DNA from: Acidobacterium sp.
GTDB taxonomy: Bacteria > Acidobacteriota > Terriglobia > Terriglobales > Acidobacteriaceae
Assembly: GCA_003131625.1 (NCBI GenBank)
Contig: PKVY01000059.1
Span: 1-64,000, forward strand
Direction of reading: 5' to 3'
DNA: 64,000 nt
Shown here: one piece after another, positions 45,556 to 54,935 of the stretch
Position numbering within the stretch: position 1 is the first letter of the stretch
Layout: each line of letters opens with the position of its first letter
Program-made: the position numbers and the translations under genes
The notes under the pieces: model-generated
Databases searched by the model: none
What the model was told of the DNA's origin: nothing
Seen by the model: the letters and a program-made list of their open reading frames with translations, nothing else

Positions 45556-45586
45556 GGGAACGGGGATCAGGCTTCCCGTTTTTTTC
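45556..45586 (+). terminator. Rho-independent terminator after flagellin
   Basis: GGGAA and TTCCC pair across a 12-base loop, followed by GTTTTTTTTC. An earlier inverted repeat (ACGGTCCTG at 45462, CAGGACCGT at 45485) may stabilise the 3' end. Confidence 0.65.
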
Positions 45587-45668
45587 TTAGGTGGTTTTAA
45601 CCGTGCGGTCCGCGATGCGGCCCTGGGCGTGTACGCAGGGATTGCGGGTGATGGACTGCCCGGAAAGG

Positions 45669-45676
45669 GCCGATAA
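45669..45676 (+). promoter_or_regulatory. Sigma28-type -10 before fliD
   Basis: GCCGATAA, identical to the consensus, ends 7 nt before ATG 45684. No TAAA is found at the expected -35 distance. Confidence 0.4.
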
Positions 45677-45683
45677 CAGCATT

Positions 45684-47096
45684 ATGGGAAGCGTCGGTAT
45701 TTCCTTTGGCTCCCCGACCAGCGGCCAGGGTTTCGATGTAGCGACGACGGTGAGCGCGATCGTGGCGAACCTGCAGGCGGTGGAGACGCCGTGGAAGAAC
45801 CAATTGACGGCGTTACAGGCGCAGGACACGGCGCTGACCAGCATTGGCACAGACCTGAGCTCGCTGTCGACGGCGTTGAATGCGCTGAACGATCCTACGG
45901 GAGTTTTTGAGGAGAAGGAAGGGTCGAGCTCGGACACGTCGGTACTGGCGCTGACCAGCGCGAGCGCGGCCGCGGTGGCCGGGAGCCACACGGTGGTGGT
46001 GGGCAAGCTGGCGGAGACCTACTCGTACGCGAGCAGCGCGGTGGGGGCGAGCGACACACTGACCGGGAGCCTCTCGATCGGCGGGCAGACGATCACGATT
46101 TCCGACGGCACGGCGACGGACAGCAACGGCAACACCATTCCGGTCAACAACACGCTGGCGACGCTGGCGACCTATATCAATGACGGCGATTATGGGGTGC
46201 AGGCAAATGTGGTGACCGGCTCCACCGGAGAGCAGCTTTCCCTGGTCAGCGACATGAGCGGGGCTGCCGGGGCGGTGACGATCGATTCCAGCCAGCTCGA
46301 GGATGCGACGGCCAGCAAGGCGGTCAGCATCGGCAACGTGCAGCAGGGGCAGGATGCGCAGCTTACGGTCGACGGAATCTCGACGACCAGCGCCTCGAAC
46401 ACGGTGACGGATGCGATTCCGGGGGTGACCATGCAGTTGCTGAGCGCCCCGACGAGCGGCGAGCAGGTACAGGTGGAAATCACCAACAACAACAGCGACG
46501 TGGAATCGGCGGTAAGCACTTTTGTGAGCGCGTACAACACGGTGATCGGGGATCTGAACACGCAGGAGGGGGACGACTCCTCGGGCAATCCCGAGCCGCT
46601 GTACGGCACTTCGGCCATCGCCGCCATGCAGGAGCAGTTGCAGCAGGCGCTGGTCTTCACCCAGTCGTCCGGGGCGATCACTTCGCTGTCGCAGCTGGGC
46701 ATCACTGTCCCTGAGGATGGCAACGGCACGATCACACTGGACGGGAGCACGCTGGACAGCATGCTGAACAGCAATTACCAGGACGCGATGAATTTCTTCC
46801 AGACGAGCAGCAGTTATACGTCGTTTGGGGCGAACTTCACGACCACGCTGAACAATGTGGGCAACACGGGACCGACGGGCGCGGTGTATCTGGCACTGCA
46901 GCAGAATTCGACCGAGGAGACGGGGCTGAATACCAACATTACGAACGAAAACACGAGCATCAGCACGCAGCAGACGCAGCTGACGACCGAGCTGAACGCA
47001 GCGAACTACACGCTGCAGGAGATTCCGGAGCAGCTGCAGTCGGTGAACGAGCTGTACAGCGCGATCACAGGCTATGACGAGAACCCCGGCGGATAA
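45684..47096 (+). CDS. fliD: Flagellar hook-associated protein 2 (filament cap)
   Basis: 470 aa from ATG 45684. ISFGSPTSGQGFDVATTVSA and the VETPWKNQLTALQAQDTALT coiled coil start the protein; the FliD-N and FliD-C domains follow (EGDDSSGNPEPLYGTSAIAA; C-terminal coil about 415-470). It caps the growing filament and guides flagellin folding. It lies after the flagellin terminator. Confidence 0.9.
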   Translation: MGSVGISFGSPTSGQGFDVATTVSAIVANLQAVETPWKNQLTALQAQDTALTSIGTDLSSLSTALNALNDPTGVFEEKEGSSSDTSVLALTSASAAAVAGSHTVVVGKLAETYSYASSAVGASDTLTGSLSIGGQTITISDGTATDSNGNTIPVNNTLATLATYINDGDYGVQANVVTGSTGEQLSLVSDMSGAAGAVTIDSSQLEDATASKAVSIGNVQQGQDAQLTVDGISTTSASNTVTDAIPGVTMQLLSAPTSGEQVQVEITNNNSDVESAVSTFVSAYNTVIGDLNTQEGDDSSGNPEPLYGTSAIAAMQEQLQQALVFTQSSGAITSLSQLGITVPEDGNGTITLDGSTLDSMLNSNYQDAMNFFQTSSSYTSFGANFTTTLNNVGNTGPTGAVYLALQQNSTEETGLNTNITNENTSISTQQTQLTTELNAANYTLQEIPEQLQSVNELYSAITGYDENPGG

Positions 47097-47117
47097 CGGA
47101 GTCCATCACGGAGGGAT

Positions 47118-47579
47118 ATGAATTACCAGCAGCAGGCAGTCGCCGGCATGAATCCGGTGGAGTTGATTGTCGCACTCTATGACGGGATGGTGCGTTTTCT
47201 GTATCAGGCGATCGCGGCGACCGAAAACCACAACAAGGCGGACCGCCGGACTGCGATCGCACGGGTGCTGGAGATCCTGATGCATCTGCAGTCGCGGCTA
47301 CGCATGGATGTGGGGGGGAATTCGGCGAAGGCGCTGTCGGAGTTTTACACGGCCATTTTCGCGTTGTGCCTGGACGGCTCGAGGCTGGAGTCGGCAGACC
47401 GGTTCAGGGAGGCGATCGGCTGCATCCGCGATGTGCGGGAAGCCTGGAATGTAGCGGCCCACGATCCGGAGGTTCTGCGCCTGCTGGGGGATGCCGATGG
47501 ACCGCCGGCGCAGATGATGATGTCTTCGGGGACGCGGGCCCAGGAGCCGGAACCGGTTGGCTCGAGCTGGAGCGCGTAG
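47118..47579 (+). CDS. fliS: Flagellar export chaperone FliS
   Basis: 153 aa. MNYQQQAVAGMNPVELIVAL and YDGMVRFLYQAIAATENH lead into a four-helix bundle that binds the flagellin C-terminus before export. GGAGGG precedes the ATG closely. The tail after about residue 125 is variable and longer than usual. It follows fliD by 21 nt. Confidence 0.92.
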   Translation: MNYQQQAVAGMNPVELIVALYDGMVRFLYQAIAATENHNKADRRTAIARVLEILMHLQSRLRMDVGGNSAKALSEFYTAIFALCLDGSRLESADRFREAIGCIRDVREAWNVAAHDPEVLRLLGDADGPPAQMMMSSGTRAQEPEPVGSSWSA

Positions 47580-47591
47580 ATTACGGGGTTT

Positions 47592-49355
47592 TCAGTGCGT
47601 AACCGCGAGCTCCTCTTCGAGAAGCTGTTTCTGGAAGAGGCCGGCGTAGTAGCCGTTGAGCTCCAGCAGTTGCTCGTGCGTACCCAATTCGGCGATGCGG
47701 CCTCGCACCAGCACAGCGATGCGATCGGCATGGCGCACGGTAGAGATGCGGTGGGAGATGAGGATGGTGGTGCGGCCCGCCATGACGCCGCGCAGCTCTT
47801 CCAGAATGCGCTCTTCGGTATAGGTGTCGACGCTGGCGAGGGCATCGTCGAGGATGAGGATGCGCGGGTTGCGCAGAACGGCGCGGGCCAGCGCGGTACG
47901 CTGCTTTTGGCCGCCGGAGAGGGTGAGGCCGCGCTCACCGACAGCGGTGTCGAAGCGATTGGGGAAGAGGCTGAATTCTTCATGAATGTGCGCGGCTTCC
48001 GCGGCGCGACCGACTTCGGATGCGGATGCGCCGGGAACGCCGAACGCGATGTTGTCGTGGATGGTGGTGCTGAAGAGGAAGGTCTCCTGCGGCACGAAGC
48101 CGACTGCGGCGCGCAGAGCATCGAGCGGGTAATCGCGGATGGGACGGCCGTCGATGAGCACGGCGCCCGGAGGTGCGTCGCAGATGCGCGGGATGAGGCT
48201 GACCAGCGTCGACTTGCCGGAGCCGGTCGGGCCGACCAGGGCGAGACTGGTGCCGGCGGGAATCCGGAGCGAGATGCCGTGGAGCACTTCGACGGGATTG
48301 CCGTTTTCCGCCGGGTAAGCGAAGTGCAAATCGCGGAATTCGACGTCACCGAGAATCTCGGTGGACTGCGCCGGCAGGACGGCTTCGCGGTCGTCGATGG
48401 TGGGCTTCGCGATCAGGAGCTCATGGATGCGGAGAACAGAAGCGGTGCCGCGCTCAAAGAGATTGACGACATAGCCGAGAGCGATGATGGGCCATGTGAG
48501 CATCAGCAGGTAGGTGGTAAAGGTGACGAAGTCATCGAGGCGGATCCGGTGAGTGAGCACCTCGTGCCCACCGACGAGCAGGGAGATCACCATGGCCAGT
48601 CCGAGCATGAATTCAAGCGTCGGCCATAGCATGCCCATGAGGCGCACCAGACGCAGCGCGCGCCGGATGTATTCCCGGTTAGAGCGTTCGAAGGCTTTGA
48701 CCTGGGCATCTTCCTGAGCAAAGGCGCGCACGAGGCGGGCGCCGGAGAAATTTTCCTGGGCCTGGGCTGAGATGTCGGAAAACATGGCCTGGATGCGTTC
48801 GAAGCGCTCGTGAATCCTGCGGCCCATGAACTGAATGAAAATGCTGGCCAGGGGCATGGGCGCCAGCGCCGTCAGGGTCAAGAAGGGGCTGATGCGCAGC
48901 AGGAAATAGAGCGCTCCGGCGAAGAAGAGCACCGTGTTCGCGGTGTACATGATGGCCGGGCCGAGCAGCATCCGCACGGCGGCCAGGTCATTGGTCATGC
49001 GGGCCATGATGTCGCCGGTGCGATGTTCCTGGTAGTACGAGGCGGACTGCTTTTCCAGTTGTGCGAAGAGGTCGTTGCGCAGGTCGAACTCGATATCGCG
49101 CGAGATGCCGATGATGATCCAGCGCATGTAGAAGAGCAGAATGCCGTGGGCGACGGTGACCCCCATGACCAGAGCGGCATAGCCGAAGATCTTGCCCACG
49201 GTGACGCGAGCAGTCATGTCGCCAATGGCCACGCCGATGACGCGCGGGAACTGCACCCAGATGGCATTGGCGAGGATGGTGCAGAGGCAGCCCCACAGGT
49301 AGCCGCGCCAGTAGCGGCGCATATAGGGAAACAACGGTCTGAGGTTTCTGAACAT
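47592..49355 (-). CDS. MsbA-like ABC exporter (fused permease-ATPase)
   Basis: 587 aa from ATG 49355. Six membrane helices (about 10-310; SASYYQEHRTGDIMARMTND between helices 2 and 3) precede an ATPase with Walker A GPTGSGKSTL, Q-loop VPQETFLFS, signature LTLSGGQKQR, Walker B ILILDDALASVD and H-loop ISHR. The type moves lipids, peptides or drugs outward. It begins 7 nt after an lptF-lptG fusion, so a role in lipid A or LPS export (MsbA-like) is a reasonable inference. Confidence 0.9.
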   Translation of the reverse strand: MFRNLRPLFPYMRRYWRGYLWGCLCTILANAIWVQFPRVIGVAIGDMTARVTVGKIFGYAALVMGVTVAHGILLFYMRWIIIGISRDIEFDLRNDLFAQLEKQSASYYQEHRTGDIMARMTNDLAAVRMLLGPAIMYTANTVLFFAGALYFLLRISPFLTLTALAPMPLASIFIQFMGRRIHERFERIQAMFSDISAQAQENFSGARLVRAFAQEDAQVKAFERSNREYIRRALRLVRLMGMLWPTLEFMLGLAMVISLLVGGHEVLTHRIRLDDFVTFTTYLLMLTWPIIALGYVVNLFERGTASVLRIHELLIAKPTIDDREAVLPAQSTEILGDVEFRDLHFAYPAENGNPVEVLHGISLRIPAGTSLALVGPTGSGKSTLVSLIPRICDAPPGAVLIDGRPIRDYPLDALRAAVGFVPQETFLFSTTIHDNIAFGVPGASASEVGRAAEAAHIHEEFSLFPNRFDTAVGERGLTLSGGQKQRTALARAVLRNPRILILDDALASVDTYTEERILEELRGVMAGRTTILISHRISTVRHADRIAVLVRGRIAELGTHEQLLELNGYYAGLFQKQLLEEELAVTH

Positions 49356-49362
49356 TTTGGAT

Positions 49363-51678
49363 TTATGTGGGGGTGCGGAGGAGCAGCCAGGCGCCGGCGA
49401 GTCCGAACAGGAAGTCCGGAGACCATGCGGCAAGAAAGGCGGGCAGCCAGCTGACGTTGCCCATGGCTTCGAAGAAGCCGGAGACAACGAAGTAGGCAAT
49501 GGCCACGCCGATGGCGACGGCGATGCTGGACAGCGATCCGCGCTTGCCCATGGAAAGGGCGAAGGGGATGGCCAGGATCGCCATGACCAGAGTGATGAGC
49601 GGATAGGCGATCTTGTGATTCAGCTGCACGCGCAGAGGCACGGTGTTGAAACCGCTCTGGCGGAGGTCGTGGATATAGGCGGAGAGTTCGCCGAAGTTCA
49701 TCTCTGAGGACTGGCGCACTTCTTTCTTGAAATAGGTGGGCTGTTCGGAGACTTCGCGAAAGGTCTTAACGGGGAAAGTCTCATAGGTAATGCTGGAGCC
49801 GTTGAAGGTGCGCTCCCAGCCGTCTTCAAAGACCCATGTATTCAGGTTCGGCTCCCAGTGAGCGGTGGAGGCGAAGATGCGTTTGGCAATGGTGAAGGAT
49901 CCAGGGTTGAACTCGAAGATGGAAATATTGCCGAAGGTGTCGATGTCGGAGTCGAAGTACTCGTAGTAAAAGATGCGGTTGGGGCGGCCTGGGTGTTGCT
50001 GACCGAAGATCCACTTACGGCCGGGATGCTCGAAGGTCTCGGCGGGTTTGCCTTTGATGACGTTGCGCAGCGCTTCCTGCCGACGATTGGCCTGGGGCAG
50101 GTACAGCTCGTCGAACATGAAGAGTGAGATGGAGAGCACGGCGGCAATAGCGACGACGGGCACGGTGATGCGGTAGAGGCTGATGCCCGTGGCCTTCATG
50201 GCGGTGAGCTCGCTGTTGCGGTTCATGATGCCAAAAACCACGAGGACCCCGATGAGGACGCTGAGCGGGGTGATGAGGTAAATCATGCTGGGGGTGAGAT
50301 TAATGAGGTATTCGCCCACCGTAACCAGTGGAGTTTTGTTCTTGATGATGTCGCTCAGCAGCTCAAAGAAAGTGAAGATGAGCATGAGCATGACAAATGT
50401 GACCAGGACCATCACAAATGTCAGGAAAAACTCGCGCAACACGTACTCGTCGAGGATGAGGGGAAAGCGGCCGCGGGTGGCGCGTTTGCGGGCGGTGAGC
50501 CGGAGGGGACCGGCTGAGGCGGTGGATTCCTCTGCGCGCAGGCGAAATCGGTTGCTGAGGGAGGTGAGCGCGGAAAGGGCCGCGCCGCCGGTGGCCATCT
50601 GGCGCAGGAGAACGATGCCGCAGAGGGCAAAGAGCAGGTTCGCCTGCCAGACGCCGAGGAACGCGGGAATTTTGTGTTGCCGCGCGAGGGCGGTGCCCGT
50701 GGAGGACAGGAAGTAATAAATGAAGACCAGGGCGATGGTGAGCACGAAGCCAGCGCCCTTACCGCCGCGACGTGACGAGATGCCGAGAGGGACGCCGACC
50801 AGCATGAGCACCAGGCAGGCGGCAGGGTAGGCGAGCCGCTTCTGGAATTCGATTTCGTAGATGCTGCCGTTTTTGCTGTGGGTGCGATCCAGCAGCTCGC
50901 GATTGGTCATCGCGAGGATCGGGGTATCGCTGCGGCCGAGGCGCACATCCTCCTGGGAGCCGGCCTGCAGAGGGAGATCGGTCTGCGCAAAAGTGGAGAC
51001 GGTGTACTGGTCAGGCTGACCGGGGACGGTCTCGCTTTCGGCGCCATCGCGCAGACGCATGGTGATGGTCTGACTGGGGCCATTGACAACGGTCGCGCGA
51101 TCGGCAGTAGTGATTTTCGGGGCGTGGGGATTGGTGACGTCGGCGAGAAAGATTCCCCGCCAGTTGGCCGCACCGGCGCCAGAGCGCACGTCCTGGATGT
51201 AGAGCACGTAATCTTTGAAGTCCTCATAGAAGACGCGCGGCTGCACTTCGTAGGAAGCCTGGGCGTTGGCCAGAGACTCTTCGAGGTGGCGCATGGCCGC
51301 GGCCGCTTTCGGAGCGAGGACCAGGGTGTCGAGCATGCTGACGCCCCATCCCGCGATCGCGACCATGCTCACGACGCGGACGAAGCTCCACACGCCGATG
51401 CCGGAGGCGCGCATGGCGGTAATTTCGCTATCGGCAGCGAGGCGGCTGAGGCCGAGGAGAATGCCGACAAGCACGGCCATAGGAATGGTGACCGTGAACA
51501 TGTCGGGGAGCGTGAAGAAGACAATTTCGACGATCGAACCGAGCGAAGCGCTGTTGCGGACGATCATCTCCAGCAGGTGCGGAAGGTAACGGATGAAGAG
51601 GACGAAGGTGAAGATCGCGCCCCCGATCGCCGCGTGCGACAGGACTTCCATCAGGATGTATCGGTTGAGGATGCGCAC
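49363..51678 (-). CDS. LptF-LptG fusion protein (LPS export permease)
   Basis: 771 aa from GTG 51678, about twice the length of LptF or LptG. The two halves are homologous: 1-375 begins LNRYILMEVLSHAAIGGAIF and 400-771 begins LDEYVLREFFLTFVMVLVTF. Each has helices 1-3, a beta-jellyroll domain and helices 4-6, joined by a basic linker about 30 residues long. LptF and LptG normally pair as separate subunits with LptB2 to lift LPS from the inner membrane. No lptB, lptC or lptA is in the window. Confidence 0.88.
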   Translation of the reverse strand: MRILNRYILMEVLSHAAIGGAIFTFVLFIRYLPHLLEMIVRNSASLGSIVEIVFFTLPDMFTVTIPMAVLVGILLGLSRLAADSEITAMRASGIGVWSFVRVVSMVAIAGWGVSMLDTLVLAPKAAAAMRHLEESLANAQASYEVQPRVFYEDFKDYVLYIQDVRSGAGAANWRGIFLADVTNPHAPKITTADRATVVNGPSQTITMRLRDGAESETVPGQPDQYTVSTFAQTDLPLQAGSQEDVRLGRSDTPILAMTNRELLDRTHSKNGSIYEIEFQKRLAYPAACLVLMLVGVPLGISSRRGGKGAGFVLTIALVFIYYFLSSTGTALARQHKIPAFLGVWQANLLFALCGIVLLRQMATGGAALSALTSLSNRFRLRAEESTASAGPLRLTARKRATRGRFPLILDEYVLREFFLTFVMVLVTFVMLMLIFTFFELLSDIIKNKTPLVTVGEYLINLTPSMIYLITPLSVLIGVLVVFGIMNRNSELTAMKATGISLYRITVPVVAIAAVLSISLFMFDELYLPQANRRQEALRNVIKGKPAETFEHPGRKWIFGQQHPGRPNRIFYYEYFDSDIDTFGNISIFEFNPGSFTIAKRIFASTAHWEPNLNTWVFEDGWERTFNGSSITYETFPVKTFREVSEQPTYFKKEVRQSSEMNFGELSAYIHDLRQSGFNTVPLRVQLNHKIAYPLITLVMAILAIPFALSMGKRGSLSSIAVAIGVAIAYFVVSGFFEAMGNVSWLPAFLAAWSPDFLFGLAGAWLLLRTPT

Positions 51679-51699
51679 GGTCGAGGTTCCGCCTCCAGT

Positions 51700-53961
51700 T
51701 TACCGTGGAGTAAAGCGGCGCAGGCGGAGACTGTTGGAGAGCACGCTGACCGAGCTGAGGGCCATGGCAGCGCTGGCGATGGCGGGGCTGAGCAGAATGC
51801 CGAAGGCTGGATACAAAACACCGGCGGCGATGGGGATGCCGAGCAGGTTGTAACCGAAGGCCCAGCCGAGATTCTGGCGCATGACGCGCAGTGCCTGGCG
51901 CGCCAGCAGCAGGGCATCGAGAATCTGCCGGGGTTCGCCGTGGAGGAGGATCGCGTCGCCTGCCTCGCGCGTTAGATCGGCGCCGGTGCCCATGGCTAGA
52001 CCGGCGTCCGCCTGGGAGATCGCTGCGGCGTCGTTGATCCCGTCGCCCGCCATGGCGACGCGGTGGCCCTGCCGCTGGAGTTCGCGAATCTTCTCGAGCT
52101 TTTGATCGGGGAGAAGGCCGGCCCAGACCTGGTCGATGCCGGCAGCGCGGGCAATGGCATCGGCGGTCGATGCAGTGTCTCCGGTGAGCATGGCGCTGCG
52201 GATGCCGAGGCGACGGAGTGCAGCGATGGTGGCGGCAGCGGATGCGCGGAGGGTGTCGCGGGCCTCGATCAGCCCGAGGAGCTGGCCGTCGCGGGAGATG
52301 TACATGCTTGTGGTTCCGGGCTCGGTGGCGGTGTTCTCAGGAATGGCGACGCCGAGTTCCTGCATGAAAGCAGCATTGCCAGCGGCGGCGCGCGCGCCGT
52401 TCACGAGGCCCTGAATGCCTCTGCCGGGGACGGCGTGGATTTGCTCCGCAGCGGTTGCGGTGAGGTTGCGCTTTTCCGCGGCGCCGAGGATGGCACGGGC
52501 GAGGGGATGCTCGGAGCGACGCTCCAGAGCAGCTGCGAGAGAGAGGATTTCGTCCTCTGTTGCGCCGGCGACGGGGTGGATGGCGGCTACTTCGGGTTTG
52601 CCTTCGGTGAGTGTGCCAGTTTTGTCGAGGACGAGGGTGTCGATGTGGGCGAGACGCTCGAGGCTTTCGCCGCCTTTGAAGAGGACGCCCAGTTGAGCAC
52701 CGCGCCCGATGGCGACGGTGAGGGCGGCGGGAACCGCGAGTCCCATGGCGCAGGGACAGGCGATAACGAGCACGGCGACAGAGACAGCGAAGGCGCGGCC
52801 GGATCCGCCTCCGGCGAGAATCCAGATGAGGAAGGTTGCAAGCGCGAGGGCCAGCACAATGGGAACGAAGACGGCGCTGACGCGATCAGCGAGTTGCTGC
52901 ATGGGAGCGCGCGAGGACTGCGCTTCTTCGACGAGGCGCATCATCTGGCCGAGAACGCTGTCGGAACCGATGGAGGTGGCGCGGTATTCGAGCGCGCCGT
53001 CGAAATTGAGCGATCCGCCGATGATGCGATCGCCGGGTTTTCGCGTGACGGGGAGGGATTCGCCGGTGATCAGGGATTCATCGATGGAGGTGACGCCGGT
53101 GAGAACGATGCCGTCGACGGGGACGCGCTCGCCCGGGCGGAGAACCACGATGTCGCCAGCGACGATCTGGGCGAGGGGGACTTCGACTTCGGCACCATCG
53201 CGGAGCAGGCGCGCCGACTGCGGCTGGAGCTTCATGAATTCGTGCAGGGCATCGAGGGTGCGGCGCTTCGCGCGCGCATCGAGCCATCGGCCGAGCAGCA
53301 GGAAGCCGAGGATGAGGAGGACCGCGTCGTAGTAAACGTCGGGGTGGAGGCCGTGGCGCCGGAAAACGCCGGGCATGGTGGTGGCGGCGAACGAATATGC
53401 GAGCGCTGCGCCGGTGCCCAGAGCCACGAGGGTGTTCATGTTGGTGGCGCCATGGATGGCCGCAGTCCAGGCCTGGCGATAGACGATGCCGCCGCCCCAG
53501 ATCATTCCGGCGAGAGTGATGGCCAGCATGACGTACTGGAGGGTGCGCGGAGAAACCGCGAACAGGACAGGAGCAACGGGCGCCAGCCAGTGCTGCGCAT
53601 TCATGAGCAGCATCACGAGAATGCCGCCGGCGAGAGTGAACAGGGCTTTCGCGCGGAGGGGGCCTTCGTCCGCGGCGGTTTCATCGGCTGCGGCAGATGA
53701 ATCGCCGGGGAGCGCAGCGTCGTAGCCGGCTTCGCGTACGGAGGCGATGAGGTCTTCGGGTTTGGCGACAGCGGGGTCGAAGCTGACGCGGGCCGAATTG
53801 GCAATCAGGTTGACCGAAGCATCGCTGACTCCGACGGTAGAGCGCAGGGCGCGCTCGACGTGGCTTTGGCAGGCGGCACAGGTCATGCCGATGACAGGCA
53901 GAGTGACGGTGACTTCCGACGCTGCCGTCTTGCCGGTTTTCTCTACGTCGGTCGCGGGCAT
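51700..53961 (-). CDS. copA: Copper-exporting P-type ATPase
   Basis: 753 aa from ATG 53961, whose first base is the last of the copZ stop (TGATG). One N-terminal heavy-metal domain (GMTCAACQSH, Cys28 and Cys31), eight membrane helices, the ion-site CPC in VIACPCAMGLA, actuator TGES, phosphorylation site DKTGTLTEG and hinge AGDGINDAAAI. It exports Cu(I). The DNA-side partner and chaperone are encoded just upstream. Confidence 0.95.
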   Translation of the reverse strand: MPATDVEKTGKTAASEVTVTLPVIGMTCAACQSHVERALRSTVGVSDASVNLIANSARVSFDPAVAKPEDLIASVREAGYDAALPGDSSAAADETAADEGPLRAKALFTLAGGILVMLLMNAQHWLAPVAPVLFAVSPRTLQYVMLAITLAGMIWGGGIVYRQAWTAAIHGATNMNTLVALGTGAALAYSFAATTMPGVFRRHGLHPDVYYDAVLLILGFLLLGRWLDARAKRRTLDALHEFMKLQPQSARLLRDGAEVEVPLAQIVAGDIVVLRPGERVPVDGIVLTGVTSIDESLITGESLPVTRKPGDRIIGGSLNFDGALEYRATSIGSDSVLGQMMRLVEEAQSSRAPMQQLADRVSAVFVPIVLALALATFLIWILAGGGSGRAFAVSVAVLVIACPCAMGLAVPAALTVAIGRGAQLGVLFKGGESLERLAHIDTLVLDKTGTLTEGKPEVAAIHPVAGATEDEILSLAAALERRSEHPLARAILGAAEKRNLTATAAEQIHAVPGRGIQGLVNGARAAAGNAAFMQELGVAIPENTATEPGTTSMYISRDGQLLGLIEARDTLRASAAATIAALRRLGIRSAMLTGDTASTADAIARAAGIDQVWAGLLPDQKLEKIRELQRQGHRVAMAGDGINDAAAISQADAGLAMGTGADLTREAGDAILLHGEPRQILDALLLARQALRVMRQNLGWAFGYNLLGIPIAAGVLYPAFGILLSPAIASAAMALSSVSVLSNSLRLRRFTPR

Positions 53962-54167
53962 CACTGCTCCACTATCGCCGGATATCCGGCCTTCTCCACG
54001 GCGCTCACCAGCGCGCTTTCGCGCACATCGTCGGGCGCCTCGACACGCGCCGCACCGATGCGGACTTCGCCGACGTGCACACCGGGGACTTTTTCGAGGG
54101 CCTGGGTCACGCGGCGCACACAGGCTCCGCAGTGCATGTTCTCGATGCGAAGCGTTAGTTCCCGCAT
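53961..54167 (-). CDS. copZ: Copper chaperone CopZ-like (HMA domain)
   Basis: 68 aa from ATG 54167 (GGGGGAA upstream; an ATG 30 nt earlier is possible). MRELTLRIENMHCGACVRRV has the MxCxxC site (Cys13, Cys16) and the fold is a complete HMA domain. It delivers Cu(I) to CopA. Confidence 0.9.
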   Translation of the reverse strand: MRELTLRIENMHCGACVRRVTQALEKVPGVHVGEVRIGAARVEAPDDVRESALVSAVEKAGYPAIVEQ

Positions 54168-54215
54168 GATTTCCCCCGTAGTTGGTAGATGCGGCAATGG
54201 CGGCGCGGACTCATG

Positions 54216-54932
54216 CTAGTCGGGATTGGGCATGAAGCGGTAACCAACGCCGCGCACGGTCTGGAGGTGCTTTGGCGATGCGGGGTCCTCTTCGATGTAG
54301 CGGCGGAGCCGCACGATGAAATTGTCGATGGCGCGGGTGTCGGTGTCCTCGCGGACGTGCCATACCTGCTCCAGCAGCTCCTTACGGGAGACGATACGCT
54401 CGCGATTGCGGGTGAGATAGCGCAGCAGGTCGGATTCCATCAGGGTTAGACGAACGGTGCGGCCGGGAGCGTGCAGTTCCAGTGCATCGAAGTCGATGCG
54501 GAGTCCAGCAAAGGAGAATTCCGCGATCTCATCGGGCGCGGCATCGCTCTTTTCAGAACCGTGGGGCCATTTCATGCGGCGCAGCAGCGCATTCAAGCGC
54601 GCCAGCAGGACGGAAAGTTCGAATGGCTTGGGAAGGTAATCGTCGGCGCCGGCGGCGAAGCCTTTGAGGACATCCTCGGAGCGGGAACGGGCGGTGAGCA
54701 TGAGCACAGGAACGTAGTTGCCATCAGCACGGAGGGTGGCGGCGACTTCAAAACCGTCTTTACCGGGAAGCATCACGTCCAGAACCACCGCGTCGAAAGA
54801 CTCGCGACGGAGGGTTTCCAGGGCAGAGTCGCCCTCTGCTTCGACACTAACCTCGTGGCCCTCGGCTTTGAGGTTGAAGAGCAGCCCCTGCGCGAGATTG
54901 CTTTCATCTTCGACGATCAAAATGCGCGCCAT
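54216..54932 (-). CDS. OmpR-family response regulator
   Basis: 238 aa. Receiver domain with acceptor Asp in AVVLDVMLPGKDG, LTAR, and KPF, then a winged-helix DNA-binding domain (about 135-238; RERIVSRKELLEQVW, RRYIEEDPASP, VRGVGYRF). It begins 3 nt after the kinase gene and is 48 nt upstream of copZ, so it may be a copper or envelope regulator. The target is inferred from position. Confidence 0.93.
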   Translation of the reverse strand: MARILIVEDESNLAQGLLFNLKAEGHEVSVEAEGDSALETLRRESFDAVVLDVMLPGKDGFEVAATLRADGNYVPVLMLTARSRSEDVLKGFAAGADDYLPKPFELSVLLARLNALLRRMKWPHGSEKSDAAPDEIAEFSFAGLRIDFDALELHAPGRTVRLTLMESDLLRYLTRNRERIVSRKELLEQVWHVREDTDTRAIDNFIVRLRRYIEEDPASPKHLQTVRGVGYRFMPNPD

Positions 54933-54935
54933 GTT

